From Fen-999 sp044220545 (GTDB lineage: Bacteria > Pseudomonadota > Gammaproteobacteria > Burkholderiales > Rhodocyclaceae), in contig JBGAQX010000001.1 in the NCBI GenBank assembly GCA_044220545.1, positions 112,537 through 176,536 of the forward strand: a stretch of DNA of 64,000 bases. The letters are read 5' to 3'. Positions 33,398 to 45,100 of this stretch are shown here, one piece after another. The position numbers and the translations under genes were made by a program. The number at the start of each line of letters is the position of its first letter. The first letter of the stretch is position 1. The notes under the pieces were generated by a model. That model searched no databases, was not told the origin of the DNA, and saw only the letters and a list, made by a program, of their open reading frames with translations.

Positions 33398-35236
33398 TCA
33401 ATACAACCGGATGGCCATGTCGAAGTGCCAGGTTCGGCGGACTTCGACCACGTCGAACTCGCGGACCAGTCCCGGCGGGAAGGCTTGGTAGGGCGCGTGG
33501 CTTTGCACGATGCGCCGGATCGCTTCATCGACTTCCGCCACGCCACTGGAGAGAACGAAGGTCACCGACTCCACGGAGCCGTCGCTGCGGATGGCCACCG
33601 TCACCATGGGATGGGTGTGAGGCCGATTCGCCACTTCGCGGACCGTGTCGACGGGGGTGTTGAACTGGATCTTCCTGGCCCACGCCTCCGCGTACTGGAC
33701 GAGTTCGCCGTTGGGGTCGCTGCGCCCCCATAGCCGGACCCGGCGCGCGGTGCTCAACGAGAGGGGCAGCGTGGAGGGCGGGCGGGCGGCATTCGCGGCC
33801 GCCTGGGCCTGGCGGCGAGCGGCCGCCTCTTCGAGTTCACGCCCCATGGCCCGACGCCGCGCTTCCCGTCTCGCGTCCTCCTCCTGTTCCGCCTGGACGC
33901 GGGCCGCTTCCTGACGAGCGGTTTCCTGGCGCTGCGCCTCTTGCTTTGCCGCCGCCTGGCGCATGGCTTCCTGGCGTTCGGCCTCCGCGCCTGCCGCCTC
34001 GGCGCGGGCGGCCTCCCGACGAGCCGCTTCCTGCTGTGCCGCTTCCTGACGAGCGGCTTCCTGACGAGCGGCCTCTTGCCGTGCCGCTGCCTGTCGCGCA
34101 GCCTCCTGTCGCGCGGCTTCCTGGCGTTCGGCCGCCAATCGTGCGGCGTCGGCGCGAGCCGCTTCCTGCCGCAGAGCATCTGCTCGTGCCGCCTCGATGC
34201 GAGCGGCTTCCTGCCGCGCCGCTTCCTGGCGCTGGGCCTCGAGTCTCGCGGCCTCGATTCGAGCGGCCTCCTGACGCTGCGTCTCCAGTCTTGCGGCCTC
34301 GTCCTGACGAGCGGCCTCCTGGCGTTGTGCCTCCAATCGTGCAGCCTCGACGCGGGCCGCTTCTTGACGCGCAGCTTCCCGGCGTTGGGCCTCAAGTTTA
34401 GCGGCCTCGATACGAGCAGCTTCCTGACGAGCGGCCTCGCGGCGCTGCGCCTCCAGTCGTGCGGCCTCGGCGCGAGCGGCTGCCTGGCGGGCGGCCTCCT
34501 GACGTTGCGCTTCCAGTTGCGCTGCCTCGATCCGTGCCGCCGCCAACTGATCGGCCTGTCGCTGCGCCTCGCGCTCCGCTGAATCCGGCCTGGCGACTTC
34601 AACGGCGCGCTCCCGCACCTCCGGTTCGGCGCGCTCCTGGGCCACCTCGCCGGCGTCGCGCGGCGCCGGCGTTACGGTCTCCTGCCTGGAAGCGTCTGGC
34701 GCATCCGCGATGCCGGATGCAGGCTCCGGTGGCCGGGGCGGCACGACCCACGCGGGCTCGTCCGACCGCTCCATGGCGATCACCGCCGGCCCGGGGATCG
34801 GGGTGGGCACCGGGTCACCGGACCCTTCGGCGGGTGAAGGTGTTTCGTCGGCAACCACGGCGGGCGGGACTTCCGGCGCTGGCTCGGCCGGTGTGATCGC
34901 CTTGACCTTGGCCTTGGACGCCACCGTTCTTGCTGTCCGGACCGGGGTCGGCGCATGGGATGCGGAGGGTGTTGGGGCCGTCCCACCGGCAACGGCCCGC
35001 CTGATCGATACCCGCGGCGGACCGTTGACCGAGGTGGCCGCCGGCTCCGCGGCGGTAACCGGCGCGGGCACGAGCAAGACATGCAGATCGGGCGCCTCGA
35101 TCCGTCGCTCTCCCCAGGGGAAGCCAAGGCCCGGCAGGCCAAGTCCCTGGCCACCGAAGGTCAAGCTCAAGAGCAGCCCGTGAAAAAGCAGGGAGAGCAG
35201 GAATGCGAGCGTCAGCCGCCTGCGTTCAGCGCTCAT
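33398..35236 (-). CDS. TonB/TolA-like energy transducer with long coiled coil
   Basis: The 612-residue protein has an N-terminal TM anchor with a TonB-type Ser-x3-His (SLLFHGLLLS, about residues 14-23), a Pro/Thr/Ala-rich stretch (45-210) and a very long Glu-Ala-Ala-Arg-Gln repeat region (about 225-475) that should form a continuous helix or coiled coil. The C-terminal TonB-type domain (about 489-612) holds VTVAIRSDGSVESVTF and VDEAIRRIVQSHAPY. It probably spans the periplasm to energise an outer-membrane partner, with the helix giving a TolA-like reach. No exbB/exbD is nearby in the window. maeB lies 31 bases upstream on the same strand. Confidence 0.85.
   Translation of the reverse strand: MSAERRRLTLAFLLSLLFHGLLLSLTFGGQGLGLPGLGFPWGERRIEAPDLHVLLVPAPVTAAEPAATSVNGPPRVSIRRAVAGGTAPTPSASHAPTPVRTARTVASKAKVKAITPAEPAPEVPPAVVADETPSPAEGSGDPVPTPIPGPAVIAMERSDEPAWVVPPRPPEPASGIADAPDASRQETVTPAPRDAGEVAQERAEPEVRERAVEVARPDSAEREAQRQADQLAAARIEAAQLEAQRQEAARQAAARAEAARLEAQRREAARQEAARIEAAKLEAQRREAARQEAARVEAARLEAQRQEAARQDEAARLETQRQEAARIEAARLEAQRQEAARQEAARIEAARADALRQEAARADAARLAAERQEAARQEAARQAAARQEAARQEAARQEAAQQEAARREAARAEAAGAEAERQEAMRQAAAKQEAQRQETARQEAARVQAEQEEDARREARRRAMGRELEEAAARRQAQAAANAARPPSTLPLSLSTARRVRLWGRSDPNGELVQYAEAWARKIQFNTPVDTVREVANRPHTHPMVTVAIRSDGSVESVTFVLSSGVAEVDEAIRRIVQSHAPYQAFPPGLVREFDVVEVRRTWHFDMAIRLY
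33830..34565 (-). repeat. Imperfect tandem repeats encoding the EAARQ/EAARLEAQ coiled coil
   Basis: Dozens of imperfect 12-36 base units of the type GAAGCCGCCCGTCAG, read on the minus strand, encode alternations of EAARQ, EAARLEAQR and EAARIEAARLE. The units vary in codon use, so this is an old, drifting array within the TonB-like gene, prone to length change. Confidence 0.8.
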
Positions 35237-35267
35237 GTATCGGCCCGGCCGCTGCCTTTCGACCCGC

Positions 35268-37556
35268 TCACACCCTCAGGTGATTGGCGTCGACCACCGC
35301 CAGCGCCGTCATGTTCACCAGCCGGCGCACGGTGGCGGTCGGGGTCAGGATGTGCACCGGCTTGGCGGCGCCGAGCAGGATGGGGCCGACGGTGACGCCG
35401 TCGCCATTCACGGCCTTGATGAGGTTGAAGGCGATGTTGGCCGCGTCGAGATTGGGCATGACCAGCAGGTTTGCTTCGCCGCGCAGTTTGCAGTCGGGGT
35501 AGATGCGGCTGCGGATTTCTTCCGACAGCGCGGCGTCGCCGTGCATTTCGCCATCCACTTCCAGGTCCGGCGCGCGGGCGACGATCAGCTCGCGGGTGCG
35601 GCTCATTTTCAGGGCCGACTCGGAGCGCTGGCTGCCGAAGTTGGAATGTGAGAGCAGGGCCACCTTCGGCGTCAGGCCGAAGCGGCGCACTTCCTCGGCG
35701 GCCATCAGCGTGATCTCGGCCAGTTGTTCGGCGCTGGGATTTTCGTTGATGTAGGTATCGCAGATGAACAGCGTGTGGCTGGGCAGCAGCAGCAGGTTCA
35801 TGGCGGCGAAGCAATGCGCGCCCGGCTCGAGGCCGATGGCGTCGCGCACCTGGTTGAGATGCTTGATGTGCTTGCCGACCGTGCCGCACAGCACCGCATC
35901 CACTTCGCCCCGGCGCAGCAGCATGCAGCCGATCAGCGTGTTGTCGGAACGCAGGCGCTGCTTGGCGACTTCCGGCGTGATGCCCTGGCGGCCGCGCAGG
36001 CCGTGGTACTCCTGCCATAGGTCCTTGTAGCGGCGATCCGAATCGGGATTGACGATCTCGAAGTCGCGCCCCGGCGCCAGCCGCAGGCCGGCTCGCTCGA
36101 CGCGGCTCTGGATCACCTCGGGCCGACCGATCAGCACCGGCTGGGCGAGACCCTCGTCGAGCACCGCCTGCACGGCGCGCAGCACGCGCTCATCCTCGCC
36201 CTCGCAGTAGACGACCCGGCGCGGTTCCTGTTTGGCGGCGGCGAACACCGGCTTCATGATGAAGCCGGAGTGATAGACGAACTCGTTCAGCTTCTGGCGA
36301 TAGGCCGCGATGTCGGCGATCGGCCGCGTCGCGACGCCCGAGGCGGCGGCGGCCTCGGCCACCGCCGGCGCGATCTTGACGATCAGGCGCGGATCGAAGG
36401 GCCGCGGAATCAGGTACTCGGGGCCGAAACGCAACGAGTCGCCGCCGTAGGCCATGGCCACCACGTCCGACGCCTCGGCCTGGGCCAGCGAGGCCAGGGC
36501 GCGCACGGCGGCCAGCTTCATGTCCTCGGTGATGGTGGTGGCGCCGGCGTCGAGCGCGCCCCGGAAAATGAAGGGAAAGCACAGCACGTTGTTCACCTGG
36601 TTCGGGTAATCCGAACGGCCGGTGGCCATGATGGCGTCGGAGCGGACCTTCTTCACTTCCTCGGGCAGGATTTCCGGGGTTGGATTGGCCAACGCCAGAA
36701 TCAATGGTTCGGCGGCCATCTTCGCCACCATGTCGGGCTTCAGCACACCACCGGCGGACAGGCCAAGGAAGACATCGGCGTCGGCGATGGCCTCGGCGAG
36801 CGTCCGCTGTTCGGTCTTCTTGGCGTAGCGCGCCTTGATCGGGTCCATCAAGACGGTGCGGCCCTCATACACAAGGCCCTCGATGTCGGTGACCCAGACG
36901 TTTTCCACCTTGACGCCCAGATTGACCAGCAGGTCGAGGCAGGCCAGGGCGGCGGCGCCGGCGCCGGACGTGACCAGCTTCACTTCGCCGATGTGTTTGC
37001 CGACCAGATGCAGGCCGTTCAGCACCGCCGCGCCGACGACGATGGCCGTGCCGTGCTGGTCGTCGTGGAAGACCGGGATCTTCATGCGCTCGCGCAGCCT
37101 GGCCTCGATGTAGAAGCACTCCGGCGCCTTGATGTCTTCCAGGTTGATCCCGCCGAAAGTCGGTTCCATGGCGGCGATGTGGTCGATCAGCTTGTCCGCG
37201 TCCGGCTCGTCGAGTTCGATGTCGAAGACATCGATGCCGGCGAACTTCTTGAACAGCACGCCCTTGCCTTCCATCACCGGCTTGGCGGCCAATGGGCCGA
37301 TGTTGCCCAGGCCCAGTACGGCGGTGCCGTTGGTGACCACGCCGACCAGATTCGCCCGCGCCGTCAGCCGCGAGGCCTGGCCAGGATCGGCGACGATGGC
37401 GTCGCAGGCGGCGGCCACGCCCGGCGAATAGGCCAGCGCGAGGTCGCGCTGGTTGGTCAGCCCCTTGGTCGGAACGACGGCGATCTTTCCGGGCGGATAG
37501 GAGGCGTGGTATTCGAGGGCGGCGGCGGCGAGGTCGGTGTTCTGGTCTTTTTCCAT
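35268..37556 (-). CDS. maeB: NADP-dependent malic enzyme with phosphotransacetylase-like domain
   Basis: The 762-residue product oxidatively decarboxylates malate to pyruvate with NADP. The malic domain (1-180) includes YSPGVAAACDAI, VVTNGTAVLGLGNIG and the substrate Lys region FFKKFAGIDVFD-like (FKKFAGIDVFD). The NAD-binding domain (180-400) holds FHDDQHGTAIVV and GAGAAALACLDLL. The C-terminal PTA-like domain (430-760) is regulatory rather than catalytic in this family. Length matches E. coli MaeB (759). The ATG at 37556 gives the family N-terminus EKDQNTDLAAAALEYH; the open frame before it is not protein-like. Confidence 0.95.
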   Translation of the reverse strand: MEKDQNTDLAAAALEYHASYPPGKIAVVPTKGLTNQRDLALAYSPGVAAACDAIVADPGQASRLTARANLVGVVTNGTAVLGLGNIGPLAAKPVMEGKGVLFKKFAGIDVFDIELDEPDADKLIDHIAAMEPTFGGINLEDIKAPECFYIEARLRERMKIPVFHDDQHGTAIVVGAAVLNGLHLVGKHIGEVKLVTSGAGAAALACLDLLVNLGVKVENVWVTDIEGLVYEGRTVLMDPIKARYAKKTEQRTLAEAIADADVFLGLSAGGVLKPDMVAKMAAEPLILALANPTPEILPEEVKKVRSDAIMATGRSDYPNQVNNVLCFPFIFRGALDAGATTITEDMKLAAVRALASLAQAEASDVVAMAYGGDSLRFGPEYLIPRPFDPRLIVKIAPAVAEAAAASGVATRPIADIAAYRQKLNEFVYHSGFIMKPVFAAAKQEPRRVVYCEGEDERVLRAVQAVLDEGLAQPVLIGRPEVIQSRVERAGLRLAPGRDFEIVNPDSDRRYKDLWQEYHGLRGRQGITPEVAKQRLRSDNTLIGCMLLRRGEVDAVLCGTVGKHIKHLNQVRDAIGLEPGAHCFAAMNLLLLPSHTLFICDTYINENPSAEQLAEITLMAAEEVRRFGLTPKVALLSHSNFGSQRSESALKMSRTRELIVARAPDLEVDGEMHGDAALSEEIRSRIYPDCKLRGEANLLVMPNLDAANIAFNLIKAVNGDGVTVGPILLGAAKPVHILTPTATVRRLVNMTALAVVDANHLRV

Positions 37557-37747
37557 GGCGGGGAAGCGCGGCGGTGACTGGACGAGTGCGCCAGTGTACA
37601 GCGCCGGTATGGACAAATATTCATCAATGTTGTTCCGGCGGCGGCAATTGTTTGGCCGATCGCCGCTAGTTATAGTCGGGGCAATCGGTAGGCCGGGCGG
37701 CTGATGCCCGGCGCGCCTCAAGCATTCTGTTAATCGGGAGCAAGCAA

Positions 37748-37939
37748 ATGTTGGCTTTGATTGTCATCGGATCCGGACTGACGGTCTGGTTCGTCCTGGT
37801 CCTGGCGCACTACAACGGGTGGAAGGAATACGATCTGGAAAACAACACCGCCTACCGATTCAACGAGGGCATCTGCACGGATTGCTTCCTGTTCAAGGTC
37901 CCCAAGTGGCTACAGGGCGTGTTCAGGAAGTTTGAATGA
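37748..37939 (+). CDS. Small single-pass membrane protein with CxxC motif (63 aa)
   Basis: I do not recognise a named family. The ATG at 37748 has GGGAG seven bases upstream. The product is one N-terminal TM helix (LALIVIGSGLTVWFVLVLA) followed by a short soluble tail with a Cys pair, ICTDCFLFK (C43, C46), which could bind a metal or form a disulfide. The tail carries aromatic and basic residues (PKWLQGVF). It stands alone between maeB (divergent) and parA. Confidence 0.55.
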   Translation: MLALIVIGSGLTVWFVLVLAHYNGWKEYDLENNTAYRFNEGICTDCFLFKVPKWLQGVFRKFE

Positions 37940-38062
37940 TCCAGCGACTGTTCCGACCATTCCCGCCGGCCTGACCGACGCCGGGTGCCGCGATGCGGCA
38001 CCGCAGCAACAGCGCCCGACTGTGGCAGAATCGTGGCCTTCTCCTTGAGCGCTGGAACAGCC

Positions 38063-38869
38063 ATGAAACGCGTTGTCTTCAATCAGAAGGGCGGGGTCGG
38101 CAAGAGCACCATCGCCTGCAATCTGGCGGCCGTAGCGGCCGCGCGCGGTCAGCGCACCCTGGTCATCGACCTCGACCCCCAGGCCAACTCCAGCCATTAC
38201 CTGCTCGGTGCCAGCGCCGACGGCCTGGAGAACACGGCCACGGTGTTCTTCGACCAGATGCTGAATTTCAAGCTGCGCCCGAAGGCGACCGAGGAATTCT
38301 TCCACGCCACACCCTTCGACAACCTGTTCGTGCTGCCGGCCGATGCCGCGCTGGAGGAGCTACAGGCCAAGCTCGAATCGCGTTACAAGATCTACAAGCT
38401 GCGCGAGGCGCTCGACGCCCTGGACGGCTTCGACCAGATATGGATCGACACGCCGCCGGCGCTGCACTTCTACACCCGCTCCGCACTGATCGCCGCCGAC
38501 GCCTGCCTGATCCCCTTCGACTGCGACGAATTCGCCCGCCAGGCGCTCTACGCGCTGATGGACAACGTCGCCGAGATTCGCGCCGACCACAACCCCAACC
38601 TGGTGGTGGAAGGCATTGTCGTCAACCAGTTCCAGCCGCGCGCCAGCCTGCCGCAAAGGATCGTCGGCGAATTGCGCGCCGAGGGGCTGCCGGTGCTGAA
38701 CAGCTTCCTGTCCGCGTCCGTGAAGATCAAGGAATCCCACCAGCAGGCCAGGCCGATGATCCACCTCGATCACGGCCACAAGCTGGCGCAGGAGTTTTCC
38801 GCGCTGTACGACGAGTTGGATTCCGCCGCCAGGACGCGCCAGAAGGCGGCGGTGAAAAAGCGCGCGTAA
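38063..38869 (+). CDS. ParA-family ATPase (orphan)
   Basis: The 268-residue product is a ParA/MinD-type P-loop ATPase. It has the deviant Walker A KGGVGKSTIACNLA near residue 10, VIDLDPQANSSHYLLG, and QIWIDTPPALHFYTRSAL as Walker B. It has no N-terminal helix-turn-helix, unlike plasmid ParA of type Ia. No parB or parS-like partner is visible nearby, so its cargo is unknown; orphan ParAs often position protein clusters or chemoreceptors. The ATG at 38063 begins directly with KRVVFNQKGG. It converges with the HD-GYP gene across a perfect hairpin. Confidence 0.88.
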   Translation: MKRVVFNQKGGVGKSTIACNLAAVAAARGQRTLVIDLDPQANSSHYLLGASADGLENTATVFFDQMLNFKLRPKATEEFFHATPFDNLFVLPADAALEELQAKLESRYKIYKLREALDALDGFDQIWIDTPPALHFYTRSALIAADACLIPFDCDEFARQALYALMDNVAEIRADHNPNLVVEGIVVNQFQPRASLPQRIVGELRAEGLPVLNSFLSASVKIKESHQQARPMIHLDHGHKLAQEFSALYDELDSAARTRQKAAVKKRA

Positions 38870-38872
38870 CCA

Positions 38873-38890
38873 GGCGGCCGTCAGGCCGCC
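38873..38890. terminator. Hairpin between convergent parA and HD-GYP genes
   Basis: GGCGGCC (38873-38879) and GGCCGCC (38884-38890) form a perfect 7-bp stem over a 4-base loop, a few bases after the parA stop. There is no strong T-run on either side, so its termination strength is uncertain. Confidence 0.4.
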
Positions 38891-38899
38891 CCGGCCCTT

Positions 38900-39936
38900 T
38901 CAGTCGGCGTAGCGAACCTTGATGGCGAGCACCTCGGGCACGACACCAAGAAAGCAAGCCACGATCGCCGGATCGAAATGCTGGCCCGCCGCCTGACGCA
39001 GGAACCCGAGGGCATCATCCACGGGCCACGCCTGCTTGTAGGGGCGCACCGAGGTTAGGGCATCGAAGACATCAGCCACCGCGACGATGCGGCCTTCCAG
39101 GGGAATGGCCTCGCCGGCCAGGCCGAGGGGGTAGCCGCCACCGTCCCAGCGTTCGTGATGGGTGAGCGCCACGGTCACCGCCATGGCCAGGAGGTCTGAC
39201 CCATCGGCATCGCCGATGATGCGGGCACCGATGGTGGTATGGGTCCGCATGACGAGCCACTCTTCGGCATCGAGTTTGCCCGGCTTGCAAAGGATGCGGT
39301 CGGGAATGCCGATCTTGCCGACGTCGTGCATCGGCGAGGCGTTGAACAGCAACTCGATCCACTCGGCATCCCGGCCCAGGGCCCGGGCCAGCAGTTGGGC
39401 GTAGTAGCTCATGCGGATGACATGCATACCGGTTTCGTTGTCCTTGAACTCGGCGGCGTGACCGAGATCCTGGATGAGTTTGCGGCGGGTATCCTCGAGT
39501 TGGCGGGTGCGCTCCCGCACCAGGGATTCCAGGCTGCGGCCGCGCTCGGCGACCGCAAGGTGGGCGCGCACCCGGGACAGTACCACCCGGTGGCGGACGG
39601 GCTTGGGGATGTAGTCGACGGCTCCGGCGTCGAAGCCCATTTCCTGGTCCACGTCCTCGTCCCTGGCGGTGACGAAGATGACCGGGATGTTCTTGCACCC
39701 GGGGTCGGCCTTCAGGCGGCGGCAGACCTCGTAGCCGTCCAGGCCCGGCATCATGACGTCGAGCAGGATGATGTCGGGTCGCGGCTCACGGGTGGCGATT
39801 TCCAGGGCGCGCTCGCCGTCGAGGGCGGCCATCACCCGGTAGTTGCCGCGCAGGATGCCGCGCAGGACTTCGATGTTCTCCGGGACATCGTCCACCACCA
39901 ACACCAGAGGCACGTCCGTGTCACGCCGCGCTGTCG

Positions 39937-39940
<4 letters not shown>
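38900..39940 (-). CDS. Response regulator with HD-GYP c-di-GMP phosphodiesterase domain
   Basis: The 346-residue product has a receiver domain (10-125; LVVDDVPENIEVLRG, acceptor Asp in IILLDVMMPGLDGYE, Lys in DYIPKPV). A short coiled linker leads to an HD-GYP domain with HDVGKIGIPD and HHERWDGGGYPLGLAG, then VADVFDALTS. It should hydrolyse c-di-GMP when phosphorylated, as in RpfG. Its ATG overlaps the stop of the upstream hybrid kinase (ATGA, 39937-39940), so kinase and regulator are a coupled pair. Confidence 0.93.
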
Positions 39941-43257
<3,317 letters not shown>

Positions 43258-43504
43258 GATTTCATATTGGCCCTCGCCTGTGCGGCGCCCTGACCGGTCT
43301 GACCAGGAACACCGGCGATCACCATGTTTCATCATAGCAAGGCCAACTGCCCGGAGCAGTCCCCGAGCCCGTGGATTTTGCTACCCTTGGTGATGAGCTG
43401 GATGTATTCAGGGGCGACTCATGGCTCCGCCGGTGGCACAAGTCGCGCCGATACGGCGCCCCCCGGCACCGGGAGTTTCGATTGGCGATGGGTAGGTGGA
43501 GGCT

Positions 43505-44281
43505 ATGCGCGGACAACGCTCCTGGATCGGTATCTTTGCCATCTTGCTGGCGCTCGGCGGCACGGCGGCGGCCGAGTCGGTGCGCATCACCAACGGCGAG
43601 TGGCCACCCTTCACCTCGGAGCAATTGCCCAACGGTGGCTTGTTATCCCGCATCGTTGCGGAGGCCTTTGCCCTGGAGGGCGTAACCGTCGAGTACGGAT
43701 ATTTCCCGTGGAAACGTTCCTATGAACTGGCCAAGAGCGGCCGTTGGGATGGCTCCGTTGGCTGGGCGCCAAGTGCCGAACACCTGCGGGATTTCCTCAT
43801 GAGCGAGCCGGTGATCTTCGTCGGCAAGGGTCTGTACCACCTGAAGGGCACCGCGTTCGACTGGAAGGCGATCGCGGATCTGCACCGGTGGCGCGTGGGC
43901 GGCACGGCGGGCTATTCCTACGGCGGCGAATGGGATCGAGCCGCCAAGACGGGTCGCCTGAAAGTCGACGAGGTGACGACCGACGAACAGAGCATCAGGA
44001 AATTACTGCTGCGGCGGATCGACGTCGTCGCCATGGATGTCGACGTGGCCGAATACCTGATCCAGACGCTCCTGACCCCGGAAGAAGCCGCGTCCATCGT
44101 CCGGCATCCCAGACTGCTCACCCAGGCTCCGATCTGTCTGGCGCTGTCGCGCCAATCGACCAGATCCGCCGGCTTGTTGCCGCTCTTCAATCGCGGCCTG
44201 CAACGCCTCAAGGAAAGCGGCAAGTACAACCAGTACATCGGTCAGGCTGATCGGGGCGGCCGGGCGCCAAAGACGCAGTGA
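43505..44281 (+). CDS. Periplasmic substrate-binding protein, family 3 type
   Basis: The product of about 258 residues has a signal peptide (WIGIFAILLALGGTAAAES) and a periplasmic binding fold. VRITNGEWPPFTSEQLPNGG is the usual first lobe, FPWKRSYELAKSGRWDGSVGW the ligand-pocket region, and VGGTAGYSYGGEWD the second lobe. Such proteins bind amino acids or related small molecules. There is no permease or ATPase gene beside it, so it may serve as a sensor input for the divergent hybrid kinase rather than a transporter (inference). The start is either the ATG at 43505 or the in-frame GTG at 43496. Confidence 0.83.
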   Translation: MRGQRSWIGIFAILLALGGTAAAESVRITNGEWPPFTSEQLPNGGLLSRIVAEAFALEGVTVEYGYFPWKRSYELAKSGRWDGSVGWAPSAEHLRDFLMSEPVIFVGKGLYHLKGTAFDWKAIADLHRWRVGGTAGYSYGGEWDRAAKTGRLKVDEVTTDEQSIRKLLLRRIDVVAMDVDVAEYLIQTLLTPEEAASIVRHPRLLTQAPICLALSRQSTRSAGLLPLFNRGLQRLKESGKYNQYIGQADRGGRAPKTQ

Positions 44282-44320
44282 TCCGCCGTGCCCTGGGCGG
44301 GGGGCGGACCGGAAAATGCT

Positions 44321-45100
44321 TCAGCCGAGAAAATCCAGCAGCAACCGATTGAACTTCTCGGCCTGCTCGACATTGCACAGATGCGAGGCCGAGTCGATCG
44401 ACTCGAAGCGTGCGCCGGGTATCTGCTCGGCAATTTTGCGGCCCATGGCCGGTGGCGTGCCGGCATCTTCCGCGCCGGCGATCACCAGGGTCGGACAACG
44501 CAATCCGGACAACCGCGACGTCGTATCCAGGGTCGCGATCGCCTGGCCACTGCCGATGTAACCAGCGGCCGGGGTGGCGCGAATCAGGGCGCCGATGCGC
44601 GTCATGACGTCCGGATGCGCCTGCCGCCAGGCCGGGGTAAACCAGCGCTCCAGGGTCGGCGCCACCAGGGGCTCCATGCCGTTTGCGCGCACCGCGGCGA
44701 TTCGGTCGCCCCACATCGCCCGCGCCTCGGGCGGATAGCCGCTGGTGGTGCTGACCAGCACCAACCGGTCGATGCGTTCGGGCGCAGTGAGGGCCACGTG
44801 CTGGGTGATCATGCCGCCCATGGAGATGCCGACGAAATGCGCCTTGCGGACATCGAGCACATCCATCAGACCGATGACGTCGGCCGCCAGCAGCGGGAAA
44901 TCGTAGGGCCGATCCGGCGCGGAACTGCCGCCGTGGCCACGCGTGTCGTAACGCAGCACGCGAAAGCGCGCCGTCAGCGACGCCATCTGGTCGTCCCAGA
45001 GGCTCAGGTCGGTGGCCAGCGAGTGGGACAGCAGCAGCCAGGGCCCTTCGCCGGCGATGTCGTAGCGGATGTCGATGCCGTTGGCGTGAATACTGTTCAT
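44321..45100 (-). CDS. Alpha/beta hydrolase, 3-oxoadipate enol-lactonase-like
   Basis: The 259-residue product has an alpha/beta hydrolase fold: oxyanion region LLLSHSLATDLSLWDDQ, YDTRGHGGSSAP, the nucleophile elbow in VGISMGGMITQH, the acid region in CPTLVIAGAEDAGTPP and the catalytic His in SIDSASHLCNVEQ. This is the PcaD arrangement, which opens the enol-lactone in the beta-ketoadipate pathway; without other pca genes here, the substrate is uncertain. The ATG at 45100 overlaps the uvrD stop by one base (TGATG), so it is coupled to uvrD. Confidence 0.82.
   Translation of the reverse strand: MNSIHANGIDIRYDIAGEGPWLLLSHSLATDLSLWDDQMASLTARFRVLRYDTRGHGGSSAPDRPYDFPLLAADVIGLMDVLDVRKAHFVGISMGGMITQHVALTAPERIDRLVLVSTTSGYPPEARAMWGDRIAAVRANGMEPLVAPTLERWFTPAWRQAHPDVMTRIGALIRATPAAGYIGSGQAIATLDTTSRLSGLRCPTLVIAGAEDAGTPPAMGRKIAEQIPGARFESIDSASHLCNVEQAEKFNRLLLDFLG

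Noticed and set aside
33830..34565. Short repeats that could suggest a CRISPR array
   Set aside because: Units are imperfect, without regular spacers, and are in frame within the TonB-like gene, encoding a coiled coil.
44282..44320. A short GC-rich dyad between convergent genes as a terminator
   Set aside because: The loop is long and there is no T-run on either strand.
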